50,551 nt of DNA from an uncultured Bacilli bacterium (GCA_934090935.1 CAKOKD010000008.1:1-50551); one strand, 5' to 3'; shown: positions 25,209 through 34,307, numbered from the stretch's first letter. The notes: generated by a model not told the origin, from the sequence alone. Made by a program: numbers and translations.

Positions 25209-26990
25209 ATGAAGAAAAGGAGTGCAATAATAGTTGCAATAGTTTTTATGATGATTGGATTTGCAGCAGTAAGTACGTCATTAATAATAAATAGTAATAT
25301 AAAAGTATCCGAAAACAATGAAGATTTTTCAGTAATATTTACTAAAGCTTCATTAGATGGAGAAGATGTATACTCATCTATAGTAGATGATACAAAAAAG
25401 ATAATTACATTTACAAGTAAAAATCTAATGAAAGTCGGAGACACATCAACACTTACATATGAAGTAACAAACAATTCAGCAAACTATGATGCAGAGATTA
25501 AAGTAACTTGTGTGCCAAAGGACGGAACAACAGCAAAATACACAAGTATCAAAAATGAACTAGAAGGAAATGCAACAATAGTAAAAGCAAAAGAAAGTAT
25601 AAATGGAAATTTAACAATAACATTAAATAAAACATCATTAGAAGAAGTGAGTGAAGAATATACATGTAAGTTAGAGTTCAATGCAGTAGAAAGAACAGAA
25701 GCAGGAATAGAAAAAGTATATACCGAGAATCTATTAAATGGAACAGACCCAGTATTAAGTGATAATTTACTACCAGTAAGTATTAGTGATGACGGAGTAG
25801 TAACAGTTGCAGATATAACGAAAGAATGGTACAAATATGAAGATAAAAAGTGGGCAAATGCAGTTATATTAAATGATGGAATTAGTTATAAAGTCGGTAA
25901 TACGATAAATGAATCTGACATACAAAGCTATTTTGTATGGATACCAAGATATAGATATAAGTTATTTAATGTAGATAAGATAGTTTTTGACTCAAGTGTA
26001 TATGATAATTATTTAGATGTACCAAGTAAGGCACAAGAAATAGAGATTGAGTTCGAAAATAAAGACACAACTATATCTAATGGAACAACAAATGGAACAT
26101 GGTTAACACATCCAGCATTTACAAGTTTTGATACAAATGGAATGTGGGTAGGAAAGTTCGAAACCGGATATAAAGGAGCAACAAGTACAGCAAGTGCTCA
26201 AGTAAACTCAAGTGATACAAGTAAAGTAATAATAAAACCAAATGTATATTCATGGAGAGGTATAACTGTTGAAAATATATTTCAAACAAGTTATAACTAC
26301 AAAAGAGATGCTGATTCACATATGATGAAGAATACAGAATGGGGAGCAGTAGCCTATCTTTCACATTCAAAATATGGAATAAACGATAATATTAGAATAA
26401 ACAACAATGCCTCGTATATAACAGGGTACGCTAAAACAGAACGACCAACATGTGGGTGGACAGGAACTAATGAAAAATGTAATAAATATGAAGAAACTTT
26501 ATTAAATCAAGATGGAACATATACTAAGAGATACAATACAAAAATAGGGTATTTAGCTTCAACAACTGGAAATATAAGCGGGGTATATGATATGAGTGGT
26601 GGCGCATACGAATATATGGCATCATACATGAGAAATCACTTAGGATCAAGTGGTTTCTCAGATTCTACAATTAGTAATTATAATTTCAAATATTTTGATT
26701 TATATTCAGCATCATCGGCATTAACTTCGTATCAATATAGAATATTAGGAGATGCAACCGGAGAGACGGGCCCATTTACAAGTTTAAAATCGACAGGAAC
26801 TAACGGAGATAAAGTTTCAAATACATCATCATGGTATGCTGCTTATTCAGGATTTGTTGATTCTTCTCATCCTTGGTTTATTCGTGGTGGAGGTCACGAA
26901 ACAGGAACGCTTTCAAGTCAATTTTATTTTAATTGGCGTGAAGGTGAAGAAAAGTTATCTTGCACTTTTCGTTTAGTTTTAGCAATATAA
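25209..26990 (+). CDS. Surface protein: shared N-terminal module plus formylglycine-enzyme/C-type-lectin-like domain
   Basis: The 593-residue protein starts at the ATG at 25209 (GAGGTG upstream). The N-terminal membrane segment and module (to about residue 165) match 7450 and 117. The rest follows the FGE-sulfatase/C-type-lectin-like pattern: YFVWIPRYRYKLF, THPAFTSF, WVGKFETGYKG, KNTEWGAVAYLSHSKYG, SGGAYEYMASYM, and a C-terminal PWFIRGGG ... FRLVLAI. In bacteria this fold is used both for enzymes and for ligand-binding display domains; the C-terminal tail here is where variable residues usually sit. The ligand is unknown. Probably switched by the poly-G promoter; no terminator was seen before the CIRCE element. 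Confidence 0.85.
   Translation: MKKRSAIIVAIVFMMIGFAAVSTSLIINSNIKVSENNEDFSVIFTKASLDGEDVYSSIVDDTKKIITFTSKNLMKVGDTSTLTYEVTNNSANYDAEIKVTCVPKDGTTAKYTSIKNELEGNATIVKAKESINGNLTITLNKTSLEEVSEEYTCKLEFNAVERTEAGIEKVYTENLLNGTDPVLSDNLLPVSISDDGVVTVADITKEWYKYEDKKWANAVILNDGISYKVGNTINESDIQSYFVWIPRYRYKLFNVDKIVFDSSVYDNYLDVPSKAQEIEIEFENKDTTISNGTTNGTWLTHPAFTSFDTNGMWVGKFETGYKGATSTASAQVNSSDTSKVIIKPNVYSWRGITVENIFQTSYNYKRDADSHMMKNTEWGAVAYLSHSKYGINDNIRINNNASYITGYAKTERPTCGWTGTNEKCNKYEETLLNQDGTYTKRYNTKIGYLASTTGNISGVYDMSGGAYEYMASYMRNHLGSSGFSDSTISNYNFKYFDLYSASSALTSYQYRILGDATGETGPFTSLKSTGTNGDKVSNTSSWYAAYSGFVDSSHPWFIRGGGHETGTLSSQFYFNWREGEEKLSCTFRLVLAI
26851..26987 (+). other. Candidate variable region of the lectin-like domain
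   Basis: The final 45 codons switch from A-ending codons to mostly T-ending ones (gtt gat tct tct cat cct ttt att cgt ggt), framing HPWFIRGGG to FRLVLAI. This is the standard position of retroelement-diversified residues in this fold. Evidence is compositional only. Confidence 0.4.
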
Positions 26991-27030
26991 AATTTGATAA
27001 AAACATACATTTTGTAAAAAGATAAATAAA

Positions 27031-27058
27031 TTAGCACTCTAGTGTTGACAAGTGCTAA
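27031..27058 (+). promoter_or_regulatory. CIRCE operator 1 (HrcA binding site)
   Basis: Arms TTAGCACT (27031-27038) and AGTGCTAA (27051-27058) form a perfect inverted repeat. The spacing is one base longer than the canonical 9-9-9 CIRCE. It encloses the -35 box of hrcA. Confidence 0.9.
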
Positions 27059-27073
27059 TTTTTGCTTTATACT
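27045..27073 (+). promoter_or_regulatory. hrcA operon promoter
   Basis: TTGACA (27045-27050) and TATACT (27068-27073) are separated by exactly 17 bases: a strong vegetative promoter lying between two CIRCE operators. Confidence 0.9.
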
Positions 27074-27077
27074 TATT

Positions 27078-27104
27078 CTAGCACTTGGGAAATATGAGTG
27101 CCAG
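27078..27104 (+). promoter_or_regulatory. CIRCE operator 2
   Basis: CTAGCACTT, nine bases and GAGTGCCAG keep canonical spacing but with imperfect arms. It covers the expected transcription start, so HrcA could block the promoter from both sides. Confidence 0.8.
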
Positions 27105-27116
27105 GAAGTGATAATT

Positions 27117-28118
27117 TTGGGAGAAAGACAAGAGGAACTATTAAAAGAGATAGTTGAAACTTATATTCAAACATTTAGACCAGTTGGATCAAGTTCTTTA
27201 GTTGATAAGTTTAAAGTTTCTAGTGCAACTATTCGTAATGACATGGCTGAACTTGAAAGTCTTGGTTACATTGAAAAAGAACATACTTCTAGCGGTAGGG
27301 TTCCATCAGAAGCTGGGTACAAATATTATGTTAACAACTTAATGAAACCTAAAGAGATAACTGGTGAGGATGTTATTAAGCTTCAACAAATACTTTCAAA
27401 TAATGAACTTGTAGTATCAGATGCAGTTACAAAGTGTATGGAGATTATAAGTGATATAACTCATTATACAAGCGTTGTTATTGGACCTTCTAAAAGTGAT
27501 AATACTTTAAAACAAATAAGCATTATTCCTATAAATGAAGATGAAGATGAAAAACGTGTAGTTGCACTTTTAGTTACTAATAAAGGAATTGTTGAAAATA
27601 AACAAGTTATAATTCCTGATAATATCAATATGCGAGAACTTATAAAAACTAGTGAAATAATTAATAAATTCTTAGTTGGTACTCCAATTGATAAAGTTCC
27701 AGAAAGACTTGAACTTGAGGTAAAGCCAAAAATCAAAGACGTCATTAAACGTTACGAAGAAGTATGTAGTTTTTTCCAAAATGCATTTCATGACTTTACA
27801 ATGGATAACTCAGATATCATATTTAGTGGTAAAACCAATATATTAGATTATAAAGAATATGAAGAACCTAATAAATTAAAAGAAATGATAAGCAAGTTAG
27901 AAGATCAAGAACTTGTTAAAAATATTAATACGACAGATGAAGGTATAAATGTTTATATTGGTGAAGAAACTGAATTTGATAAAGATGTTACTATTATAAA
28001 GACTCATTACAAGGTAGGAAATGATGAAGGTACACTTGCAATCATTGGTCCAAAGAGAATGGAATATGATAAAGTTGTAACTTTACTTAATTTCTTAAAA
28101 AATTATATTGAAAAATAA
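27117..28118 (+). CDS. hrcA: Heat-shock repressor HrcA
   Basis: The 333-residue repressor binds CIRCE and is stabilised by GroE. The N-terminal winged helix is clear (RQEELLKEIVETYIQTFRPV, SSATIRNDMAELESLGYIEK, HTSSGRVPSEAGYKYYV). I chose the TTG at 27117: it is preceded by AGGAAGTGAT and lies downstream of the promoter and the second CIRCE, while upstream frame extension would lie inside the operator. It autoregulates and controls grpE-dnaK-dnaJ. Confidence 0.95.
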   Translation: MGERQEELLKEIVETYIQTFRPVGSSSLVDKFKVSSATIRNDMAELESLGYIEKEHTSSGRVPSEAGYKYYVNNLMKPKEITGEDVIKLQQILSNNELVVSDAVTKCMEIISDITHYTSVVIGPSKSDNTLKQISIIPINEDEDEKRVVALLVTNKGIVENKQVIIPDNINMRELIKTSEIINKFLVGTPIDKVPERLELEVKPKIKDVIKRYEEVCSFFQNAFHDFTMDNSDIIFSGKTNILDYKEYEEPNKLKEMISKLEDQELVKNINTTDEGINVYIGEETEFDKDVTIIKTHYKVGNDEGTLAIIGPKRMEYDKVVTLLNFLKNYIEK

Positions 28119-28131
28119 TGGAGAGTGACTT

Positions 28132-28650
28132 ATGAAAGAAGAAAATAAGACTAAAGAGAAAAAAACGGAAGTAAAACATGAAAAAACTCCAAAAAAAGAT
28201 AAAAAAATAGAAGAAATAGAAAAACTAAAGCAAGAAGTTGCTGAAGAAAAGGATAAGCGTATGCGTATGCAGGCTGAGATGATGAACATCAAAAAAAGAA
28301 GCGATGATACATTATCAAGCTATATGAAATATGCTAATGAAGATATACTTAAAAGCTTGCTTCCAATAGTTGATAATTTTGAGAGAGCATTAAGTATGGA
28401 AAACGATGAAAATCGTGAATTCTTAAAAGGGTTTGCTATGATATATACAAATATTTTAAATATATTAGAAGCAAATGAAGTTAAAGAAATAGTTTCATTA
28501 AATGAAGCTTTTGATCCAGAAGTTCATCAAGCTGTGTTAACAGAAAAAAATGATGAAGTAGAACCTGGAATAGTAATAGAAGTATTACAAAAAGGATATA
28601 AATATAAAGATAAAGTACTTAGACCAGCCATGGTAAAAGTATCTGAATAG
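28132..28650 (+). CDS. grpE: Nucleotide exchange factor GrpE
   Basis: The 172-residue DnaK co-chaperone accelerates ADP release. It has a long charged, coiled-coil N-terminal part (to about residue 60) and the conserved C-terminal beta domain with LPIVDNFERAL and EVLQKGYKYKDKVLRPAMVKV. It lies 13 bases after hrcA with GGAGAG before the start. Confidence 0.95.
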   Translation: MKEENKTKEKKTEVKHEKTPKKDKKIEEIEKLKQEVAEEKDKRMRMQAEMMNIKKRSDDTLSSYMKYANEDILKSLLPIVDNFERALSMENDENREFLKGFAMIYTNILNILEANEVKEIVSLNEAFDPEVHQAVLTEKNDEVEPGIVIEVLQKGYKYKDKVLRPAMVKVSE

Positions 28651-28665
28651 GAAAGGTGATAAATT

Positions 28666-30492
28666 ATGGGAAAAATAATAGGAATTGACTTAGGAACAAC
28701 AAATAGTTGTTGCGCTGTACTTGAAGGAGGAACTCCAACTGTAATTGCAAATGCTGAAGGAGATAGAACAACTCCATCTGTGGTTGCATTTACTAAAAAA
28801 GGTGATGAACTTGTAGGTATTCAAGCAAAAAGACAAGCAGTTACCAATGCTGATAATACAATTGCTTCTATAAAAAGACTTATGGGAACAAGTAAAAAAG
28901 TAAAAGCTAACGGAAAAGAATATACTCCAGAAGAAATCAGTGCTAAAATCTTAGCTAAGATTAAAAAAGATGCGGAAAGCTACTTAGGAGAAACTGTTAC
29001 AAAAGCAGTTATTACAGTTCCAGCATACTTCAATGATGCTGAAAGACAAGCAACTAAAAATGCTGGTAAAATTGCTGGACTTGAAGTTGAAAGAATCGTA
29101 AACGAACCAACTGCAGCTGCGTTAGCATATGGACTTGATAAGCAAGATAAATTACAAACAATCCTTGTATACGATTTAGGTGGTGGAACATTCGATGTAT
29201 CTATCCTTGAATTAGGTGATGGTGTTTATGAAGTTAAAGCAACAAGTGGTAATAATAGACTTGGTGGAGATGACTTCGATAAACGTGTAATGGATTACAT
29301 TGTTGATGAAATCAAGAATGAAACTGGTGCTGATGTATCGGGTGACCAAATGGCAATGCAAAGAATTAAAGACGAAGCTGAAAAAGCTAAAAAAGATTTA
29401 TCAAATGCTACAATGGCTACAATTTCACTTCCATTTATTGCACAAGTTAATGGTTCACCTGTTAACTATGAAGGCGAATTATCTCGTGCTAAATTTGAAA
29501 GCTTAAATAAAGACTTATTTGATTCAACTCTAGATTCAGTAAGAAAAGCTTTAAAAGATGCTAAATTATCTGCATCTGATATCGATCAAGTTGTATTAGT
29601 TGGTGGATCAACTCGTATACCTTATATTCAAGAACTTGTTAAAAAAGAATTAGGAAAAGAACCTAACAAGAGTGTTAACCCTGATGAAGTTGTTGCTATG
29701 GGTGCTGCAATTCAAGGTGGTGTATTAACTGGTGAAGTAGAAGACTTAGTACTTCTAGATGTAACTCCACTTTCACTTGGTATTGAAACTCTTGGTGATG
29801 TTATGACTGTATTAATCCCAAGAAATACAACAATTCCAACAAGCAAGAGTCAAGTATTCTCAACTGCACAAGATAATCAACCAGCAGTAGATATTCATGT
29901 ATTACAAGGTGAAAGACCAATGGCAGCTGATAATAAGACACTTGGAAGATTCCAATTAACTGATATACCTCCAGCAAGAAGAGGAATGCCTCAAATCGAA
30001 GTTACATTTGATATTGATGCTAATGGTATTGTTAATGTTAAAGCAAAAGATTTAGGAACTGGAAAAGAACAAAAAATCACAATCACTTCTAATACTAACT
30101 TAAGTGATGAAGAAATTGATAAGATGATGAAAGAGGCAGAAGCTAATAAAGATGCTGATGAAAAGAGAAAAGCATTAGCTGATGCTAAGAATGAGGCTGA
30201 TCAAACTATATTTGCAGCTGAAGGCGCTGTTCGTGATTTAGGTGAAAAAGTTACTGAAGATGAAAAGAAAGAAATCGAAGAATTAACAGCTGACTTAAGA
30301 AAAGCACTTGAAGGCGATAATGTTGATGACATCAAAGATAAAACAACTAAATTAAACGAAAAAGCTATGGCTTTAGCTGGAAGAGTTTATGAAGAGGCTG
30401 CTAAGAATGCTCAAAATGCTCAAAACGCTGAATCTTCAAACAATGATCAAGCCGAAGATGTAACAAACGCTGAATTTGTTGACAAAAATTAA
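28666..30492 (+). CDS. dnaK: Chaperone DnaK (Hsp70)
   Basis: The 608-residue Hsp70 has the phosphate-1 motif IGIDLGTTNSCCAVLEGG, the middle motif VYDLGGGTFDVSIL, the adenosine motif VVLVGGSTRIPYIQELV, and the substrate domain with DVTPLSLGIETLGD. The lid ends in an Asn/Gln/Ala-rich tail (AAKNAQNAQNAE). Typical length for Firmicutes. Third gene of the heat-shock operon. Confidence 0.98.
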   Translation: MGKIIGIDLGTTNSCCAVLEGGTPTVIANAEGDRTTPSVVAFTKKGDELVGIQAKRQAVTNADNTIASIKRLMGTSKKVKANGKEYTPEEISAKILAKIKKDAESYLGETVTKAVITVPAYFNDAERQATKNAGKIAGLEVERIVNEPTAAALAYGLDKQDKLQTILVYDLGGGTFDVSILELGDGVYEVKATSGNNRLGGDDFDKRVMDYIVDEIKNETGADVSGDQMAMQRIKDEAEKAKKDLSNATMATISLPFIAQVNGSPVNYEGELSRAKFESLNKDLFDSTLDSVRKALKDAKLSASDIDQVVLVGGSTRIPYIQELVKKELGKEPNKSVNPDEVVAMGAAIQGGVLTGEVEDLVLLDVTPLSLGIETLGDVMTVLIPRNTTIPTSKSQVFSTAQDNQPAVDIHVLQGERPMAADNKTLGRFQLTDIPPARRGMPQIEVTFDIDANGIVNVKAKDLGTGKEQKITITSNTNLSDEEIDKMMKEAEANKDADEKRKALADAKNEADQTIFAAEGAVRDLGEKVTEDEKKEIEELTADLRKALEGDNVDDIKDKTTKLNEKAMALAGRVYEEAAKNAQNAQNAESSNNDQAEDVTNAEFVDKN

Positions 30493-30511
30493 AAATGAAA
30501 AATAGTAGTTT

Positions 30512-30537
30512 AAAAGTTCTAGGTGACTAGAACTTTT
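30512..30537 (+). other. Perfect 11-bp stem-loop between dnaK and pepF
   Basis: AAAAGTTCTAG, a GTGA tetraloop (GNRA type) and CTAGAACTTTT pair without mismatch. No T run follows, so it is not a standard terminator. It may be an mRNA processing or stability element, or a partial attenuator that separates dnaK levels from the downstream genes. Confidence 0.7.
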
Positions 30538-30561
30538 AGACAATTTATAGGAGTGGATCAA

Positions 30562-32352
30562 GTGAATAGTTATAATAGTAGAAAAGAAGTACCTGAAAAA
30601 TATAAATGGGATTTATCCAATTTTGTTAAAGATGAAAAAGATTTTCAAGAAAAAGTTAATTATATTAAAGAAAATTTACCAAAAGTAAAAGAATATGCTG
30701 GCTGTACAAAAAACGGAGAAAAACTATATGAATATATGGAATTTGATATTGCTGTTTCTAGTGCACTTGAAAGTTTAGATGGTTATGTCTTTGCACTTCA
30801 AGATGTTGATTTATCGGATGATGAAGCTAAGGAAAAAAGACAGTTTGTCTTAAATTTATTATCTCAATATAGTTATGAATCAAGTTTCTTTACTCCAGAA
30901 CTACTTTCTTTGAATAAAGAAGAATATGAAGCTTTATATGAGTGTCAAAATCTAAAAAAATATAAGAGTTATTTAGACGATCAATATCGATTTAAAGAGC
31001 ATACTTTGACTGAAGAAGAAGAGAAAATTGTTTCTTTGTTAACTAAAGATCTTCCAACATATTCAAATATTCAAACAACAATTATAAATAGTTGTAACAA
31101 TTATGGAGAAATTACTTTAGAAGATGGAACGGTTGAAACATTAACATTAACCAATTATAGAAGTCTTTTAAGAAAAAGTAGCCGCGAAAAAAGAAAAGAA
31201 ATATATTTGAAATTTCAAAGTGTAATCAGACAATATGCTTCGATTTTTGCTGCTTCTTTAAATAATTATATTCAAGAAAAAGCATCATTAGCTAAAATAT
31301 CCAAATTTGAAAGTGCATGGGATCAAAAAATGTTTGCATTAAATTTATCGACTGGAGTATTTGAAGCTTTAACAAGTGCAGTAGAAGGACGTAAAGATCT
31401 TAATATTAAATATAAAAAATTGAGAAGTAAAGTTCTTGGTATAGATGACTTAAAGCCTTGGGATTATGCGGTTAGTATTGCAGAAGATAAAAAAGAATAT
31501 ACAATTGAAGAAGCTCAAGAATTAGTTCTTGAAGCATTAAAACCTTTAGGCGAAGATTATGTAAAACATTTTAAACATATATTTGAGTCTAAAAGTATAG
31601 ATTATTGTCAATATAAAGGAAAAAGAAGTGGAGCTTATAGTTTATCTTCATTTAATGATCATGATTCTAAAATTCTTATGAGTTTTAATGGTAATTTTAC
31701 TAATGTTTCTACTATTGCTCATGAAGGTGGGCATCATGTAAATCATCAATATATATGTGAAAATAACTTACCAATATATTGTGGAATTTCTCCAATAGTT
31801 GGTGAAGTTGCTTCTTTAACAAATGAATTTTTACTATCTTACTATATGTCTTATTCAAAAGATAAAGATGAAGCTTTAATGGGGCTTTCAAATGCTATTG
31901 ATTTAATAGATAATAATATTGTCGGAGCTGTTATTGAAGGTAATGTTGAAAGACGTATGTACGAAGAAGTAGAAAAAGGCGGATCTTTAACAACTGCATT
32001 CCTTGATAATATAGAAGAAAAAGAGTTACTTAAATTTTCTGGTGATGATAAATTAAAACATGACTATCAAAAAAACTTATGGTGTTTAAGAAATCATTAT
32101 TATAAATTTTTCTATTTATATAGTTATTCAATATGTGCAAGTGTTGCTTCATTTGTTGCCAAAAATATAATTGAAGGCAATAAAGAAGTGCTTGATAATT
32201 ATTTGAAATTCTTAAAATGTGGAACAAATATGAGTATAACTGATATTTATAAAGTTTTAGGTGTTAATTTAGAGGATAAAACCATTTATGAAGAAGCAAT
32301 GGACTTCTATGATTCACTTTTAGATAAATTTATGGAAGTAAAGGAGAGTTAA
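30562..32352 (+). CDS. pepF: M3-family oligoendopeptidase (PepF-like)
   Basis: The 596-residue zinc peptidase hydrolyses oligopeptides in the cytoplasm. The zinc site is TIAHEGGHHVNHQ (His387, Glu388, His391), with the second ligand region SPIVGEVASLTNEFLLSYY about 27 residues later, as in M3B enzymes. I chose the GTG at 30562 because TAGGAGTGGAT precedes it; an upstream in-frame GTG (30523) is in the loop of the hairpin. Its place between dnaK and dnaJ is unusual and suggests coupling of chaperone and peptide turnover. Confidence 0.92.
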   Translation: MNSYNSRKEVPEKYKWDLSNFVKDEKDFQEKVNYIKENLPKVKEYAGCTKNGEKLYEYMEFDIAVSSALESLDGYVFALQDVDLSDDEAKEKRQFVLNLLSQYSYESSFFTPELLSLNKEEYEALYECQNLKKYKSYLDDQYRFKEHTLTEEEEKIVSLLTKDLPTYSNIQTTIINSCNNYGEITLEDGTVETLTLTNYRSLLRKSSREKRKEIYLKFQSVIRQYASIFAASLNNYIQEKASLAKISKFESAWDQKMFALNLSTGVFEALTSAVEGRKDLNIKYKKLRSKVLGIDDLKPWDYAVSIAEDKKEYTIEEAQELVLEALKPLGEDYVKHFKHIFESKSIDYCQYKGKRSGAYSLSSFNDHDSKILMSFNGNFTNVSTIAHEGGHHVNHQYICENNLPIYCGISPIVGEVASLTNEFLLSYYMSYSKDKDEALMGLSNAIDLIDNNIVGAVIEGNVERRMYEEVEKGGSLTTAFLDNIEEKELLKFSGDDKLKHDYQKNLWCLRNHYYKFFYLYSYSICASVASFVAKNIIEGNKEVLDNYLKFLKCGTNMSITDIYKVLGVNLEDKTIYEEAMDFYDSLLDKFMEVKES

Positions 32353-32353
32353 T

Positions 32354-33475
32354 ATGGCTGCAAGTAAAAGAGATTACTATGAGGTTTTAGGTGTATCTAA
32401 AACAGCAACAGACGAAGAGATAAAGCGTGCATTTAGAAAACTTGCTAAGCAATATCATCCAGATATAAATAAAGAACCTGGAGCTGAAGAAAAATTCAAA
32501 GAAATAGGTGAAGCTTACGCCGTTTTAAGCGATAAACAAAAGAGAAGTCAATATGATCAATTTGGTCATGCTGCTTTTGATGGAAATGGTGGATCTTCTG
32601 GATTTGGAGGATTCGAAGGATTCTCTGGCTTTGATTTTGATGACTTTGATTTAGGAAGTATTTTTGAATCTATGATGGGTGGAGGAAGAAAAAGCCGTGG
32701 ACCTCGTAAGCAAAAAGGTGAGGATGTTGTAGTTAAAATGAATTTAACTTTTGATGAAGCTATTTATGGCTGTGATAAATCATTCAAAGTTAATATTAAT
32801 GATGCTTGTAAATCTTGTAATGGTTTGGGTGGATCTGGTCAAACAACATGCTCAACTTGTAATGGCCGTGGTAGAGTAGTATCTGAACAAAGAACTATGT
32901 TTGGTATTTTTCAAACGGAAACAACCTGTCCAAATTGTGGAGGAAATGGTTATACATTTAAAGAAAAATGTGCTGCTTGCTCTGGAAAAGGTTATAACAA
33001 TATAAGCAAGACTTTCAATTTACATGTACCACGTGGAGTTGAAAATGGTGATACAATGCGTATGGCTGGAAAAGCTGGCGTTGGAGCAAATGGTGGACCA
33101 AACGGAGACATTTATATCGAGTTTAAAGTGGCTAATCATGAGATATTTACTCGTGAGGGAAGAGATGTATATGTAACTATTCCATTAACAATAGCAGAAG
33201 CTACACTTGGATGTAAAAAAGAGATTCCTACAGTTCAAGGAACAATTATTTCTGAGATTCCTGCAGGTTGTCAAAATGGTGATAAATTTAAATTCAGAGG
33301 AAAAGGTGTGGATGACGAAAAAACTGGTCGCAAAGGTGATATGTATGGAATAATAAAGGTAATAATTCCAACGAAACTTGATCGAGAACAAAAGAAAATC
33401 ATTAAAGCTTTATCAGAAACTAAATTGGATACCGATGCTGAATTTAAAAAATATAATAAATATACAGAAGATTAA
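32354..33475 (+). CDS. dnaJ: Co-chaperone DnaJ (Hsp40)
   Basis: The 373-residue protein has a J domain with HPD at residues 35-37, a Gly/Phe-rich region (GGSSGFGGFEGFSGFDFDDF), four CxxCxGxG zinc motifs (CKSCNGLGG, CSTCNGRG, CPNCGGNG, CAACSGKG) and the C-terminal substrate-binding domains. It stimulates DnaK ATPase. It begins one base after the pepF stop region, with AAGGAG before it. It ends the heat-shock operon. Confidence 0.97.
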   Translation: MAASKRDYYEVLGVSKTATDEEIKRAFRKLAKQYHPDINKEPGAEEKFKEIGEAYAVLSDKQKRSQYDQFGHAAFDGNGGSSGFGGFEGFSGFDFDDFDLGSIFESMMGGGRKSRGPRKQKGEDVVVKMNLTFDEAIYGCDKSFKVNINDACKSCNGLGGSGQTTCSTCNGRGRVVSEQRTMFGIFQTETTCPNCGGNGYTFKEKCAACSGKGYNNISKTFNLHVPRGVENGDTMRMAGKAGVGANGGPNGDIYIEFKVANHEIFTREGRDVYVTIPLTIAEATLGCKKEIPTVQGTIISEIPAGCQNGDKFKFRGKGVDDEKTGRKGDMYGIIKVIIPTKLDREQKKIIKALSETKLDTDAEFKKYNKYTED

Positions 33476-33493
33476 TAGTTCTTCTGTTTTTTT
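33464..33493 (+). terminator. Terminator of the heat-shock operon
   Basis: ACAGAAGA / TCTTCTGT stem (33464-33471, 33480-33487) and a T run; it overlaps the dnaJ stop. Confidence 0.88.
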
Positions 33494-33496
33494 GCT

Positions 33497-33649
33497 ATGA
33501 TTTGGTGTGGTTTAGGCAAAACTTGTTATTGGAATGGTCTTAATGAAGGTGTTAAGGCTTCAAAAGATGTTTTGATTGAAGAGGATGCTGTTATAAAGAC
33601 AATAAAAGAAAAAGTATATGAAGTATTAAAGAAAAAAATTAATATTTAA
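33497..33649 (+). pseudogene. Small reading frame, possible gene remnant
   Basis: A 50-codon frame begins directly after the dnaJ terminator and overlaps the end of the convergent Crp/Fnr gene by about 11 bases. It has no ribosome-binding site (the preceding bases are T). The peptide (MIWCGLGKTCYWNGLNEGVK ..., then a Lys-rich helix) looks like the tail of a longer protein. It is probably a leftover fragment; expression is doubtful. Confidence 0.3.
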
Positions 33650-34259
33650 GGTATATTCTTTTTCCTTTGGTTTCGATAAAACCTTCATTTCTCAAGTTTT
33701 TTAATTCTCTACTCATTGCACTTCTATCTATTGCAAGATAGTTAGCTAAATCCGTTATAGTGGATGGTAGATATAAAATCTTAGAACCTGGAGTTTTATT
33801 TAAATTGAAATATTCAAGTAGTTTATCTCTTATGGATTTTTTTGTAAGTATTTGTATGTGGTTGTTTCTTTCATTTATTATCTCAGTTGTTATATCAAGC
33901 AAGTTTTTTAAAAACTTTGTTATATATGGTTTAACGTTGTTGGATGTAAAAATCATATCATATTCGATTACTAAAATTTTGCTATCTTCTTTAGCTACAA
34001 CTGAGTATTCGGTGTTGTTTAAATTGGATAGAGTTGTTCCGAATAGATGACCTTCCATTAATTCTTCTAATATAACTTGTTTGCCATCATAATCCGTTTT
34101 TATAATCTGTAGGTATCCGTCTAAAACTATACCTATAATATTTGCCCTGTTGGTTGATAAAACTGATGAATTTTTCTTGTAAAGTAATGTTTCTGCTTCA
34201 AACTCTTTTAAGATTAAATCTTTTTCCTTGTCACTTATTTTGTCAAATAATTTTTTCAT
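33639..34259 (-). CDS. Crp/Fnr-family transcription regulator
   Basis: The 206-residue regulator has an N-terminal cyclic-nucleotide-binding-like beta barrel (GIVLDGYLQIIKTDYDGKQV, EGHLFGTTLSN) and a C-terminal winged helix (STITDLANYLAIDRSAMSRE then LKNLRNEGFIETKGKRIYL). There is no N-terminal cysteine cluster like that of Fnr and no clear cAMP-contact motif, so the effector is unknown. GAGGTG precedes the start. It is divergent from nrdD with a perfect palindrome between them, so it probably controls the anaerobic ribonucleotide reductase and itself. Confidence 0.9.
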   Translation of the reverse strand: MKKLFDKISDKEKDLILKEFEAETLLYKKNSSVLSTNRANIIGIVLDGYLQIIKTDYDGKQVILEELMEGHLFGTTLSNLNNTEYSVVAKEDSKILVIEYDMIFTSNNVKPYITKFLKNLLDITTEIINERNNHIQILTKKSIRDKLLEYFNLNKTPGSKILYLPSTITDLANYLAIDRSAMSRELKNLRNEGFIETKGKRIYLKY

Positions 34260-34278
34260 TTTACACCTCGATAGTAAA

Positions 34279-34307
34279 ATTTTATCAAAAAAACTTTATT
34301 GTTGCAA
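34279..34307 (-). promoter_or_regulatory. Promoter of the Crp/Fnr gene
   Basis: On the minus strand TTGCAA (34307-34302) and TAAAAT (34284-34279) are 17 bases apart. The -35 lies inside the palindrome, so a protein bound there would repress this gene. Confidence 0.6.

Noticed and set aside
27042..27116. Upstream extension of hrcA into the operator region.
   Set aside because: It would start inside the promoter/CIRCE region; the TTG at 27117 has a ribosome-binding site and gives the standard HrcA N-terminus.
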